The notes under the pieces were generated by a model. The model had not been told where the DNA came from, did no database searches, and saw nothing but the letters and a program-made list of their open reading frames with translations. Of a stretch of 64,000 nucleotides of DNA, positions 35,969-45,405 are shown piece after piece. The DNA is taken from positions 1-64,000 of the forward strand of contig NZ_QCZI01000011.1 in the NCBI RefSeq assembly GCF_003097635.1, read 5' to 3'. Within the stretch, counting starts at the first letter, position 1. Each line of letters begins with the position of its first letter. This stretch comes from Flavobacterium psychrotolerans (lineage in GTDB: Bacteria; Bacteroidota; Bacteroidia; Flavobacteriales; Flavobacteriaceae). The translations under genes and the position numbers were made by a program.

Positions 35969-35988
35969 CCATATTAAAAAAAGAAATA

Positions 35989-37764
35989 TTATTTCTTTTT
36001 TTCGTTTTTTTCCATTTTGGCTTTCAAACCAGCAAGAATATCATTGTTGTCTCCTAACGTAGATGCAGATGCATTATTGTTAGAAGAAACTGCTTCAGCA
36101 ACCGCTTTCACGTTTTTCTCTTCTTCTTCACGGAAGATAGCGGTGTGAGAGGCAACTACTCTTTTAAATTCTTTGTTGAATTCGATAACTTTAAATTCAG
36201 CAGTATCGCCTTTTTTCAATTTCTTTCCGTCTTCTTTTTCAAGGTGACGAGTAGGAATGAAAGCTACGATATCATCTCCGAATTCTACAGTAGCTCCTTT
36301 GTCAACGATTTCAGAAATTTCACCTGTGTGGATAGTTCCAACTGCGAAAGAATCTTCATATTGATCCCAAGGATTAGCAGTAGTTTGTTTGTGACCTAAA
36401 GATAATTTACGTCCGTCAACATCTAATTCTAATACTACTACATCAAGTTTTTCACCAACATTTACAAATTCAGATGGGTGTTTGATTTTCTTAGTCCAAG
36501 AAAGGTCTGAGATGTAAATCAATCCGTCAATTCCTTCTTCAAGTTCTACGAAAATTCCAAAGTTTGTAAAATTTCTAACAATACCTGTATGTTTAGAACC
36601 TACTGGGTATTTAGCAGTGATATCAGTCCAAGGATCTTGAGATAATTGTTTGATACCTAATGACATTTTACGATCATCTCTATCTAAAGTTAAGATAACA
36701 GCTTCAACAACATCACCTACTTTTACGAAATCTTGAGCAGAACGCAAATGAGTAGACCAAGACATTTCAGAAACGTGGATCAAACCTTCAACACCTTCAG
36801 CAACTTCAATAAATGCACCATAATCAGCGATTACAACTACTTTACCTTTTACTTTGTCACCAATTTTAAGGTCAGCATTTAATGCGTCCCAAGGGTGAGC
36901 GTTTAATTGTTTCAATCCTAATTGAATTCTTGTTTTCTCATCATCGAAATCAAGGATTACAACGTTTAATTTTTGGTCTAATTCAAGAACTTCACTTGGG
37001 TGGTTGATTCTACTCCAAGAAAGATCCGTAATGTGAATTAATCCGTCAACACCACCTAAGTCAATAAACACACCATAAGAAGTAATGTTTTTAACAACAC
37101 CTTCTAATACTTGTCCTTTTTGTAATTGACCGATGATTTCTTTTTTCTGTACTTCAATATCCGCTTCAATAAGCGCTTTATGAGAAACAACAACATTTTT
37201 GAATTCGTGGTTAATTTTTACCACTTTGAATTCCATCATTTTGTTTACATATACATCGTAGTCTCTAATTGGTTTAACATCAATTTGAGATCCTGGTAAG
37301 AAAGCCTCAATTCCGAAAACGTCAACAATCATACCACCTTTAGTTCTGCATTTTACAAAACCATTAACGATTTCACCTGTTTCGTTTGCAGAAATAACTC
37401 TATCCCATGATTTGATAGTTCTTGCTTTTCTGTGAGATAATACTAATTGACCTGTTTTATCCTCACGGATGTCAATTAATACTTCTACTTTGTCTCCAAC
37501 TTTTAAGTTTGGATTGTAACGGAATTCGTTTAAAGAAATAACACCTTCCGATTTTGCGTTGATATCAACGATTACATCTCTGTCAGTAATTCTAACTACA
37601 ACTCCTTCTACTACTTCTTCTTGATCGGTATCAATGAAAGTTTTTGATACTAATTCTTCAAATTCAAGCAAGTTTTTTTCGTCAACGGCATCAATACCTT
37701 CTTCGAAGTTATGCCAATTGAATTCTGCTAAAAACTGCTCTTGTGATTTTAATGTTTCAGACAT
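35989..37764 (-). CDS. rpsA: 30S ribosomal protein S1
   Basis: A 591-residue RNA-binding protein that helps load mRNA on the 30S subunit. It contains six S1 domains; the last four are the clearest, each with the GxVxxIxxYGxFIDL...GLIHxSDLSW pattern (for example VLEGVVKNITSYGVFIDLGG near residue 219, KGKVVVIADYGAFIEV near 306). It is slightly longer than E. coli S1, with a Bacteroidota-type charged C-terminus (AGLKAKMEKNEKKK). A full promoter lies 119 bases upstream, which leaves a 5' leader of more than 100 bases that could carry autoregulation. Confidence 0.97.
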   Translation of the reverse strand: MSETLKSQEQFLAEFNWHNFEEGIDAVDEKNLLEFEELVSKTFIDTDQEEVVEGVVVRITDRDVIVDINAKSEGVISLNEFRYNPNLKVGDKVEVLIDIREDKTGQLVLSHRKARTIKSWDRVISANETGEIVNGFVKCRTKGGMIVDVFGIEAFLPGSQIDVKPIRDYDVYVNKMMEFKVVKINHEFKNVVVSHKALIEADIEVQKKEIIGQLQKGQVLEGVVKNITSYGVFIDLGGVDGLIHITDLSWSRINHPSEVLELDQKLNVVILDFDDEKTRIQLGLKQLNAHPWDALNADLKIGDKVKGKVVVIADYGAFIEVAEGVEGLIHVSEMSWSTHLRSAQDFVKVGDVVEAVILTLDRDDRKMSLGIKQLSQDPWTDITAKYPVGSKHTGIVRNFTNFGIFVELEEGIDGLIYISDLSWTKKIKHPSEFVNVGEKLDVVVLELDVDGRKLSLGHKQTTANPWDQYEDSFAVGTIHTGEISEIVDKGATVEFGDDIVAFIPTRHLEKEDGKKLKKGDTAEFKVIEFNKEFKRVVASHTAIFREEEEKNVKAVAEAVSSNNNASASTLGDNNDILAGLKAKMEKNEKKK

Positions 37765-37882
37765 GCTGATAAAAAATTTGTATTCTGTTATTCACGTGTT
37801 TCTTAATGCGATTGAAAAAACAGAAGTTGTTTTTATATAATTTGTTGATACCTAAAGGAAACACTCCGCGCCAAAAGGTGTG

Positions 37883-37912
37883 CAAAAGTAATTCTTTTTT
37901 ATATATTTGCAA
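37883..37912 (-). promoter_or_regulatory. Promoter of rpsA
   Basis: On the minus strand TTG (37910-37912), a 19-base spacer and TACTTTTG (37883-37890). It predicts a leader of about 110 bases before the ATG at 37764. Confidence 0.7.
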
Positions 37913-38000
37913 AATTTTTAAGGAAAGAAAATAGAAGATAAAACAAGGATAAAAGACTTAGAATCAGGAGCGAGTAGCTTGGGCATTTTTAGAAATCATA

Positions 38001-38062
38001 TTCCCGCTTTCGCCTATAGTCGTTCCTGCGTCACGAGCTATTTGGCTCTATCGGGGCTAAGG
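38001..38062. repeat. Probable dispersed Flavobacterium intergenic repeat
   Basis: The block begins TTCCCGCTTTCG and ends ATCGGGGCTAAGG, and is more GC-rich than its surroundings. On the other strand it reads AGCCCCGATAGAG at the start and GCGAAAGCGGGAA at the end, the end motifs of a repeat family I recall between genes in many Flavobacterium genomes. No second copy is in this window. Confidence 0.5.
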
Positions 38063-38136
38063 AAGATTTGTATTGACTATTTGGCTATAAAAAACCGAAG
38101 CATTGAAAATATTAATTCTCATCCAATTTAAGTTTA

Positions 38137-38144
38137 TATATTTG
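38137..38144 (+). promoter_or_regulatory. -7 element of the 38.2-kb membrane protein gene
   Basis: TATATTTG matches TAnnTTTG and ends 14 bases before the ATG at 38159. Confidence 0.55.
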
Positions 38145-38158
38145 AGAAACATAAAATA

Positions 38159-38761
38159 ATGGATAACTCTTTTCAAATTTTCAAACCTGATAATAAAACA
38201 TTTCATTGGGATATTAATAACATCTTATTACTGCTCCTACTTATTGCAGGTTTCTTTAAAATTTTAAATTTAGAATATATTTCAAAAATTGCTGGAATAA
38301 TTATATTCTGTATTATCTTATTGGGTATTATTATGATATTAGCTAATCTTTTCAGAAAAAAACCATTAAACGGAGTGCTTAACGGAACTATTACTTTCAA
38401 TTCAGATAACATCTGTATAAACGATGAAATAATTAAAATTCAAAGCATAAAAAAAATATTTCTTCGCTTGGATGATTATGATGGAAAAAATTTTGGTATA
38501 ACGGGCAAAGCTTCATTATTTCCGAAATTATCGAATGGAACTAATAATTTATTAGATTTAGATTTGACAGACGGGGTAAAAAGAAAACTATTTTTCAAAA
38601 TGAACTATGAAATGCAATATGAAGTCTTAAAACCATTTATAATCTCCCTTTTTAGAAACAATATAATGACATTTGAAAAGGCAATAGAAATTCTTAAAAT
38701 TGAAGACGATCATAATATTGAGAAATTCAAAACAGAATTAAACAGAAAAGAGCTTGAATAA
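38159..38761 (+). CDS. Two-segment membrane protein, unknown
   Basis: A 200-residue protein with two adjacent membrane segments (about residues 19-35 and 42-62) and a soluble C-terminal part with strand-rich sequence (GVLNGTITFNSDNICINDEIIKI, IKKIFLRLDDYDGK) similar in style to PH-like domains that follow two membrane helices in bacteria. It ends with a Lys/Glu-rich helix. No family recognised. It has its own -7 element and its stop codon lies inside the terminator loop. Confidence 0.7.
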   Translation: MDNSFQIFKPDNKTFHWDINNILLLLLLIAGFFKILNLEYISKIAGIIIFCIILLGIIMILANLFRKKPLNGVLNGTITFNSDNICINDEIIKIQSIKKIFLRLDDYDGKNFGITGKASLFPKLSNGTNNLLDLDLTDGVKRKLFFKMNYEMQYEVLKPFIISLFRNNIMTFEKAIEILKIEDDHNIEKFKTELNRKELE

Positions 38762-38783
38762 TCAAGCTCTCCCTTATTTTTTT
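38749..38783. terminator. Terminator between convergent genes
   Basis: AGAGCTTGA at 38749-38757 pairs with TCAAGCTCT at 38762-38770, loop ATAA; CCCTTATTTTTTTT follows. The loop contains part of the stop codon of the rightward gene. Confidence 0.85.
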
Positions 38784-38784
38784 T

Positions 38785-40038
38785 CTAATGACTCACATTT
38801 TCCACCGCATTAGGATCATGCTTGTGCTTGAACATAAATGCGAAGAATATCGCAATTATTAATGCATAAACAGCAAAAGTCAACCAGATGTTCTGCCAAT
38901 CTTTTACTCCGGTATGAGTAAAATAAGTATCTATTAAATAGCCACTGGCCGAACTTCCTATAACTGCCCCAAAACCATTAGTCATCATCATAAACAAACC
39001 TTGTGCACTGGAACGAATGGAAGAATCTGTAGACGTTTCTACAAACAATGAACCCGAAATATTGAAGAAATCAAACGCCATTCCGTAAACAATACAAGAT
39101 AAAATAATCATCCACAAGCCACCGGATGGGTTCCCGTAAGCAAACAATCCGAATCGCAATACCCAAGCTATCATGCTAATAAGCATGACCTGTTTTATTC
39201 CAAACCGTTTCAAAAAGAATGGAATGGCTAAAATGAACAGGGTTTCTGATATTTGAGATATAGACATGATAATGGTAGAATACCTAACTACAAATGAATC
39301 CGCATATTCCGGAACTTTAGAAAAATCGGACAAGAATGTATCTCCATACATGTTGGTTAACTGCAAAGCTCCACCTAAAAACATAGAGAAAATAAAAAAC
39401 AATGCCATTTTGTAAGTTCCAAATAGCTTAAAAGCATTCAAACCTAACAATTCCGTAAAAGAAGCATCTTTTGATGTTAGATTTTGAGGTGCACATTTAG
39501 GCAATGAAAAAGAATAAATTCCCAATACAATTGCCGCAAACGCTGAAATGTAAAACATATTGGCCGATGCCTTATTTCCGGATAAATTCGTGATCCACAT
39601 GGCAATAATAAAACCAACAGTTCCCCAAACACGAATTGGTGGAAATACTTTTATTACGTCAAATTTATTGTTTTTTAAAATATTATAGGCAATTGAATTT
39701 GACAGAGAAATGGTTGGCATATAGCACAGCATCGCGATGAAAATAACCCAAAAGAAACTCGTTGGATTATCCACCATAGGAATGTAGGCCAAAGCCAAAC
39801 CTCCTAAAATATGCAAACCTCCGTATAATTTTTCTGCATTAATCCAGCGGTCTGCAATGATTCCGGTAAGTGCCGGCATGAAAATAGAAGAAAGTCCTAA
39901 GGTAGAGAATATGGCTCCAAATTCGGCGCCACTCCATTGTTTTGTTGCAAACCAGTAATTTCCAACAGTAATTAACCAGGCTCCCCAAACAAAAAATTGG
40001 AGAAAACTCATTAATGTTAATCTAAACTTGATACTCAT
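38785..40038 (-). CDS. NupG-like nucleoside permease (MFS)
   Basis: A 417-residue inner-membrane protein with about 12 membrane segments and the sequence style of the nucleoside:proton symporter family: LMSFLQFFVWGAWLITVGNY at the start, FMPALTGIIADRW near residue 54, SLSNSIAYNIL near 110, PIRVWGTVGFI near 133. It probably imports nucleosides. It lies downstream of cmk on the same strand (73-base gap), which fits pyrimidine salvage. Confidence 0.87.
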   Translation of the reverse strand: MSIKFRLTLMSFLQFFVWGAWLITVGNYWFATKQWSGAEFGAIFSTLGLSSIFMPALTGIIADRWINAEKLYGGLHILGGLALAYIPMVDNPTSFFWVIFIAMLCYMPTISLSNSIAYNILKNNKFDVIKVFPPIRVWGTVGFIIAMWITNLSGNKASANMFYISAFAAIVLGIYSFSLPKCAPQNLTSKDASFTELLGLNAFKLFGTYKMALFFIFSMFLGGALQLTNMYGDTFLSDFSKVPEYADSFVVRYSTIIMSISQISETLFILAIPFFLKRFGIKQVMLISMIAWVLRFGLFAYGNPSGGLWMIILSCIVYGMAFDFFNISGSLFVETSTDSSIRSSAQGLFMMMTNGFGAVIGSSASGYLIDTYFTHTGVKDWQNIWLTFAVYALIIAIFFAFMFKHKHDPNAVENVSH

Positions 40039-40110
40039 AAAATATTTATTTTGGTTTTTGAAAAATTAATAGCCCGTAAATCTACTATTAAAAATGAAAT
40101 AAACAAGTAA

Positions 40111-40806
40111 TCACAACATTTTAGTAACTTCTTGGATCAATTCTAAAACTACATCAAATTGTTCTTCTCGGGAAAGATGGGAATTATCTATTTCAATTGC
40201 TTCATCGGCTTTAACTAAAGGGGAATCGTCCCGATGGGTATCAATATAATCGCGTTCCTGCACGTTTTTCAAAACAACCTCGTAAGGCACATTTTGCCCC
40301 TTACTTTTCAATTCATCAAAACGACGTTCCGCTCGAGTTTCTGGACTGGCAGTCATGAAAATTTTAAGTTCCGCATCCGGGAAAACAACAGTAGTAATAT
40401 CCCTTCCGTCCATAACAATGCCTTTTGCTTTGCCCATTTCTTTCTGTTGCTCCACCAGTTTTTTACGAACTTCTGAGACCTCTGCTACCCTACTTACAAA
40501 ATTTGAAACTTCAATAGTTCTTATTTCATTTTCGACATTAACATCGTTTAGATACATTTCGGCAAAACCCAAATCAGGATTAAATTTGAATTGTAATTTT
40601 ATAAATGGCAAACTATTAATTAAAGATTGTTTATCAAAAAAATCAGCATCAATGTATCCGTTTTGCATTGCAAATAAAGAAACCGCTCTGTACATTGCGC
40701 CAGTATCCACATAAACATAGCCTAAATGTTTGGCTAACTGTTTCGCTAAAGTGCTTTTTCCGGTAGAGGAAAATCCGTCAATGGCAATGGTAATTTTTTT
40801 ATTCAA
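40111..40806 (-). CDS. cmk: Cytidylate kinase
   Basis: Phosphorylates CMP and dCMP with ATP. The 231 residues show the P-loop IDGFSSTGKST near residue 9, VDTGAMYRAV near 35, the family's NMP-binding insert, MDGRDITTVVFPDAELKIFMTA near 133 and the lid region RAERRFDEL. It lies 25 bases after porQ; the porQ-cmk pairing is a known neighbourhood in Bacteroidota. Confidence 0.96.
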   Translation of the reverse strand: MNKKITIAIDGFSSTGKSTLAKQLAKHLGYVYVDTGAMYRAVSLFAMQNGYIDADFFDKQSLINSLPFIKLQFKFNPDLGFAEMYLNDVNVENEIRTIEVSNFVSRVAEVSEVRKKLVEQQKEMGKAKGIVMDGRDITTVVFPDAELKIFMTASPETRAERRFDELKSKGQNVPYEVVLKNVQERDYIDTHRDDSPLVKADEAIEIDNSHLSREEQFDVVLELIQEVTKML

Positions 40807-40831
40807 AATATACTATATTAATTGTTTATAA

Positions 40832-41857
40832 TCATTGGCTGTTAAAGTTAATTGTTAGCCCAAACAAACTGGTATTCGCGGCCAAAGTATATCTGGAATA
40901 CGAATAGTCAAATTTGAGTCTACCCATTTTTAATCCAAAACCAACTGAAATTCCGGAAAAATTGCGCTGTTCTAACAATCGTAACTCTTCTCCTCTTCTA
41001 AAATTGTATCCTAATCGAAGATTAAAACTTCTGGTTGGAAATAGTTCTGCCCCAATGATTACATGGCGTAAGGTATTATTAAAGAAAGAAACTTTCTCTT
41101 CTATAACACCTCCATCTAAAGTATTTTGAACTCTGGCAGGATTCGAAAAAGCTATATCCCATTGTTGTAAATTCTCCAATGTTAAATGCCAACGAATGGG
41201 CACATTCTCTAATTGTTGAGAGACCCCCATCATGATTTCCATGGGTAATTTTTCATTCGTTCCAGAATAGGTCGTGAATTGCGTCCCAAAATTCCGGATA
41301 ACGATGGCATAATTAATATGTTTTTTATCATCAACATATAATCCACCCAAATCTATAGCACCCCCAAAAGAATTGTACGTCTCTAATGTTGAAGAGATCA
41401 GTTTTCCGCTGGCACCAAGATGAAAATTTGTTTTGGGAATGGCGTACGAATATCCGAAATTTAAAGCTACCTCACTCCCTGTAAAACTTGAAGTTGCTGA
41501 TCCATTTTCATCATAACCATCTATAGTGCCATAATTCACATAGTTGACTCCTGCCTGAAATGTTCTCAATCTATTGTCGAAAGTATACCCATAGGACGCC
41601 GTTCCGTATGCAGCTTCACCAAAATAACTGCCGTAGTTTAACGCCAATCGGTTATTCATTTCGGGATTGATGGCAGCTGGATTAAAATTGGCCTGATTCA
41701 CATCATGGTCATAAATGGTTATATTTTTCCCTCCTAAAGCAGCTTGTCTTGGTGAGGTAACTAAATTCAGAAACTGATAGACAGATTTTCCCCCTATTTG
41801 ACTATAAGACACCGTGCAAAATAAAATTAGAATATAATAAAATCTCTTTTTAATCAT
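40832..41857 (-). CDS. porQ: Type IX secretion system protein PorQ
   Basis: A 341-residue outer-membrane barrel with a signal peptide ending VSYSQ near residue 20. The start of the mature protein, GGKSVYQFLNLVTSPRQAALGGKNIT, is the PorQ/PorV-type motif, followed by repeated barrel strands (ALNYGSYFGEAAYGTASYGY, FSGISVGFGLKMGRLKFDYSYS). In Porphyromonas PorQ is part of the attachment complex with PorU, PorV and PorZ. The adjacent cmk supports PorQ rather than PorV. Confidence 0.9.
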   Translation of the reverse strand: MIKKRFYYILILFCTVSYSQIGGKSVYQFLNLVTSPRQAALGGKNITIYDHDVNQANFNPAAINPEMNNRLALNYGSYFGEAAYGTASYGYTFDNRLRTFQAGVNYVNYGTIDGYDENGSATSSFTGSEVALNFGYSYAIPKTNFHLGASGKLISSTLETYNSFGGAIDLGGLYVDDKKHINYAIVIRNFGTQFTTYSGTNEKLPMEIMMGVSQQLENVPIRWHLTLENLQQWDIAFSNPARVQNTLDGGVIEEKVSFFNNTLRHVIIGAELFPTRSFNLRLGYNFRRGEELRLLEQRNFSGISVGFGLKMGRLKFDYSYSRYTLAANTSLFGLTINFNSQ

Positions 41858-41945
41858 GTTACTGTCGCTGTTTCTATAAGGTATAACGCAATTGCGAAGG
41901 TATTATTTTAATAAAAAAAAGACTAAATAATTAGCCCTTTTTTAT

Positions 41946-44396
41946 TTATAATATTTTGGCGTTTTTTACTTTCTGATTCGTTATCGCTATTGTTAATACC
42001 TCACTCATTTCCTTGACATAATGAAAAGTCATACCTTCTATATATTCCTCTTTTATTTCGTCAATGTCACTTTTATTTTCATGACACAAAATAATTTCTT
42101 TGATATTAGCCCGTTTTGCAGCTAAAATCTTTTCTTTTAATCCACCAACTGGCAATACTTTTCCACGCAAGGTTATTTCCCCTGTCATAGCCAAACTTTT
42201 CTTAACTTTCTTTTGGGTAAGCACCGAAACTAAAGAAGTTAACATAGCAATCCCTGCACTTGGCCCATCTTTTGGCGTTGCTCCTTCAGGAACGTGCAAG
42301 TGAATATTATATTTGGACAGCGTTTCTGGATTTAATCCTAAAAGTTCAGCATTAGCCTTAATATATTCTAAAGCTATTGTGGCCGATTCCTTCATCACCG
42401 TACCTAAATTTCCAGTAATGGTCATTGCTCCTTTTCCTGGAGAAATCAGTGATTCTATAAAAAGAATATCACCTCCAACAGCAGTCCAAGCTAAGCCAGT
42501 TACCACTCCCGCAACATCATTATTTTCGTATTTGTCTCTTTCCAATCTAGGAACGCCAAGGGAATGAACAATGTCTTCGTCGGTTACTTTTTTATTGTAC
42601 TCTTCTTCCATAGCAACCGATTTTGCCGCATTACGAATCACTTGGGCTATTTTAGCTTCAAGGCCTCGAACTCCGGACTCACGAGTGTATCCTTCGACTA
42701 TTTTTTCCAGTTGTTTTTTACCGATAGTCAACTGTTTAGAGGTTAGGCCATGTTCTTTCAACTGTCTTGGAAACAAGTGTTGTCGGGCAATTTCCACTTT
42801 TTCTTCAATCGTATACCCCGACATTTTGATTACTTCCATTCTGTCTATTAATGCAGGTTGAATCGCCGACATGTTATTGGATGTGGCAATAAACATGACT
42901 TTTGACAAGTCATATCCCATTTCCAGAAAATTATCGTAAAATGAATTATTTTGCTCCGGATCTAAAACTTCTAATAATGCTGAAGAGGGATCTCCGTGAC
43001 TGCTAGTTGATAATTTATCGATTTCATCCAAAACAAAAACGGGATTTGATGTTCCTGCTTTTTTCAAACTTTGGATAATCCTTCCTGGCATTGCGCCTAT
43101 ATATGTTTTTCTATGACCACGAATTTCCGCTTCATCTCGCAAACCGCCTAATGAAATACGAACATATTCCCTACCTAAAGCTTCAGCAACTGATTTTCCA
43201 ATCGATGTTTTTCCAACTCCAGGAGGTCCTGTTAAGCAAATAATTGGCGATTTCATATCATTTCTCAATTTCAAAACAGCCAAATGTTCAATCATTCGTT
43301 TTTTCACATCTTCCAGCCCAAAATGATCTTTATCCAGAATTTTTTGTGCTCGCTTTAAATCGAAATTATCTTTAGAATATTCATTCCAAGGCAACTCTAA
43401 AAACAACTCCAAATAATTCCTCTGAATACCAAAATCAGGTGCCTGCGGATTCATACGCTGCATTTTAGACAATTCTTTTTCAAAATGTTTCTGCGTTTTT
43501 TCGTCCCATTTCTTAGTTTTTGCCTTTTGACGCATTTCATCCAACTCCTCTTCTTGAGAAACTCCACCCAATTCCTCTTGGATAGTTTTCATTTGTTGGT
43601 GAAGGAAATATTCACGCTGCTGTTGGTCTAAATCAAAACGAACTTTTGATTGAATATCATTTTTCAATTCAAGTTTTTGCAACTCAATATTCATGTAACG
43701 AAGCGTCTCTAAAGCCCTTTCTTTCAAGGCATTAATTGCTAATAAATCTTGTTTTTCTTTTACCGACAAATTCATATTTGAAGTCACAAAATTGATTAAA
43801 AACGATTGGCTTTCAATATTTTTAATTGCAAATGTAGCTTCGCTGGGAATATTTGGACTTTCCTTAATAATTTGAATGGCTAATTCTTTTATAGAATCCA
43901 GAATAGCTATAAACTCCGTATCATGTTTTCCTGGTCTTTTTTCCTCAACTTCCTTAACATTTGCAATTAAATATGGATTTTCCGAAGTTACGGTTTCTAT
44001 TTCAAAACGTTTTTTCCCTTGAAGAATAACCGTGACATTACCATCGGGCATTTTTAGCACTCGCAAAATTCGGGCAACGGTACCTATTTTATGGATATCA
44101 TTTTTTGTTGGGTCTTCATCTTCTTCATTTTTTTGGGCAACAACACCTATAATTTTTCCAGCGGCATTGGCGTCATTAATTAGTTTAATAGACTTATCGC
44201 GACCAGCGGTAATTGGGATTACAACTCCTGGAAATAAAACCATATTACGTAACGGCAAAATTGGCAATGAAGTTGGTAGCTCTTCATTGTTCATTTCTTC
44301 TTCGTCTTCTGGAGTTAATAATGGGATTAAATCGGCTTCAGAATCGAATTCTTGTAGTGACAGATTGTCCAGTGTTAATATTTTGTGGTATGACAT
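41946..44396 (-). CDS. lon: ATP-dependent protease Lon
   Basis: A cytosolic AAA+ serine protease of 816 residues that removes damaged and regulatory proteins. Domains in order: LON substrate-binding N-terminus (LPILPLRNMVLFPGVVIPI near residue 44), helical region, AAA+ module (Walker A GPPGVGKTSIGKS near 391, sensor regions, RGHRKTYIGAMPG), and the Ser-Lys protease domain (catalytic Ser in DGPSAGIAM near 713, Lys in GGLKEKILAA near 757). A -7 element lies at 44442-44449. Heat-shock control is usual for the family but no CIRCE-type site was seen. Confidence 0.97.
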   Translation of the reverse strand: MSYHKILTLDNLSLQEFDSEADLIPLLTPEDEEEMNNEELPTSLPILPLRNMVLFPGVVIPITAGRDKSIKLINDANAAGKIIGVVAQKNEEDEDPTKNDIHKIGTVARILRVLKMPDGNVTVILQGKKRFEIETVTSENPYLIANVKEVEEKRPGKHDTEFIAILDSIKELAIQIIKESPNIPSEATFAIKNIESQSFLINFVTSNMNLSVKEKQDLLAINALKERALETLRYMNIELQKLELKNDIQSKVRFDLDQQQREYFLHQQMKTIQEELGGVSQEEELDEMRQKAKTKKWDEKTQKHFEKELSKMQRMNPQAPDFGIQRNYLELFLELPWNEYSKDNFDLKRAQKILDKDHFGLEDVKKRMIEHLAVLKLRNDMKSPIICLTGPPGVGKTSIGKSVAEALGREYVRISLGGLRDEAEIRGHRKTYIGAMPGRIIQSLKKAGTSNPVFVLDEIDKLSTSSHGDPSSALLEVLDPEQNNSFYDNFLEMGYDLSKVMFIATSNNMSAIQPALIDRMEVIKMSGYTIEEKVEIARQHLFPRQLKEHGLTSKQLTIGKKQLEKIVEGYTRESGVRGLEAKIAQVIRNAAKSVAMEEEYNKKVTDEDIVHSLGVPRLERDKYENNDVAGVVTGLAWTAVGGDILFIESLISPGKGAMTITGNLGTVMKESATIALEYIKANAELLGLNPETLSKYNIHLHVPEGATPKDGPSAGIAMLTSLVSVLTQKKVKKSLAMTGEITLRGKVLPVGGLKEKILAAKRANIKEIILCHENKSDIDEIKEEYIEGMTFHYVKEMSEVLTIAITNQKVKNAKIL

Positions 44397-44441
44397 GGTA
44401 TCGTGTAAGTCAAAATGACATTAGGTTTGTAAATGGAATAA

Positions 44442-44449
44442 CAAATATA
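44442..44449 (-). promoter_or_regulatory. -7 element of lon
   Basis: TATATTTG on the minus strand matches TAnnTTTG, about 45 bases upstream of the start codon at 44396. Confidence 0.5.
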
Positions 44450-44537
44450 ATACAACTTGACATTAATTTAATTTAAAATCGATGTAAAGCGTATTAATTC
44501 GTTTCATCTCCTAAAAAGACAAATTTTATGCCATAAA

Positions 44538-44560
44538 AAAATCCGCAAGAAGCGGATTTT
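44538..44560 (-). terminator. Terminator after the 44.6-kb lipoprotein gene
   Basis: AAAATCCGC at 44538-44546 pairs with GCGGATTTT at 44552-44560; seven Ts follow on the minus strand. Confidence 0.85.
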
Positions 44561-44579
44561 AACTTTTTAAAATTAACAA

Positions 44580-45269
44580 TTAATTTAATTTATAACTAAA
44601 TAATTCCTGAGTAGTGACTTGGCTGTTAAATTCATTTGTCATTTTCACAGGACCAACATCTTTTGCAAACCAATAATAACTTGTAGTAGAGCTACTTGGA
44701 GATGATATACCCGAAACAGTTTGAATGCGCTTAATTTTAATAACGTTGTTATAAGTTTTGCCATTAATGGATAGTGTAGCATCTTTTTCAATAATTGTGG
44801 AAACTGTAGATACATTTAATGCAATAGGCGGTATTCCGGAATAAGTGGTAGTTTGAACATAACTGTCGTTCCACGTTCCGCCAACAAGCAAATAGTCTTT
44901 TAGAAGGATGGTTTCTGAACCTGTTGTTGTTGCCCCTGCTGTTGATACATCTTCCATTTTTAAATAATAATCCCCATTTGATTTTCGTATTCTTTGTGTT
45001 CCACTGGCACTGCCTGAGACTTTGTTAAATGTATAATAGGTATTATTTCCGAGAGTATTCATTGAAACTATTTTCATGGATTCTTGTACATTGCCATTAA
45101 GTTTAAAAACCCACTCATTATTTATTGCAGTAGGCCAAAAATCTCCTGTGGAACTTCCTCCTCCAGTATTCAAATTAATTGATGGATCAATTGGCTCATC
45201 ACTACAAGATGTTATACTTAAGGCTGCAAAAAACAATAATAGGGTGGTAATCAATTTTATTTTTCTCAT
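44580..45269 (-). CDS. Lipoprotein of unknown function
   Basis: From the ATG at 45269 the product has 229 residues, starts MRKIKLITTLLLFF and has a lipobox ending SITSC at Cys22. The in-frame ATG at 45302 lies inside the -7 element (45300-45307) and is rejected. The mature part is rich in Ser and Thr, with WPTAINNEWVFKLNG near the N-terminus, the pattern seen in Bacteroidota lipoproteins whose fold resembles LolA-like or DUF-type beta sandwiches. No catalytic residues stand out. Confidence 0.72.
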   Translation of the reverse strand: MRKIKLITTLLLFFAALSITSCSDEPIDPSINLNTGGGSSTGDFWPTAINNEWVFKLNGNVQESMKIVSMNTLGNNTYYTFNKVSGSASGTQRIRKSNGDYYLKMEDVSTAGATTTGSETILLKDYLLVGGTWNDSYVQTTTYSGIPPIALNVSTVSTIIEKDATLSINGKTYNNVIKIKRIQTVSGISSPSSSTTSYYWFAKDVGPVKMTNEFNSQVTTQELFSYKLN

Positions 45270-45299
45270 TTTTCTGATTTTTGAAAAGTTTATTTTTCT

Positions 45300-45307
45300 C
45301 AAATGTA
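45300..45307 (-). promoter_or_regulatory. -7 element of the 44.6-kb lipoprotein gene
   Basis: TACATTTG on the minus strand matches TAnnTTTG. Its position decides the start: transcription would begin downstream of the ATG at 45302, leaving 45269 as the start. Confidence 0.6.
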
Positions 45308-45405
45308 AATTATATTTATTTCAAAACTCCTATTTTTTTGAGAGAACGCTATTAAAAAAAGAATATCGTTACTATTGTATTCCATTTTTGTCTAAGAGAT
45401 TGATT

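Larger units (their letters stand above)
35413..35988. other. 576-base intergenic region
   Basis: It holds the terminator of the CBM21-like gene at 35449-35478 and that of rpsA at 35941-35968. Between them, about 460 AT-rich bases contain only one short frame at 35429-35614, without promoter, and I see no other structure. Confidence 0.6.
37765..38158. other. 394-base intergenic region with promoter, leader and dispersed repeat
   Basis: It holds the rpsA promoter and leader (37765-37912), a GC-richer repeat-like block at about 38001-38062, and a -7 element for the rightward gene at 38137-38144. No coding frame. Confidence 0.6.
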
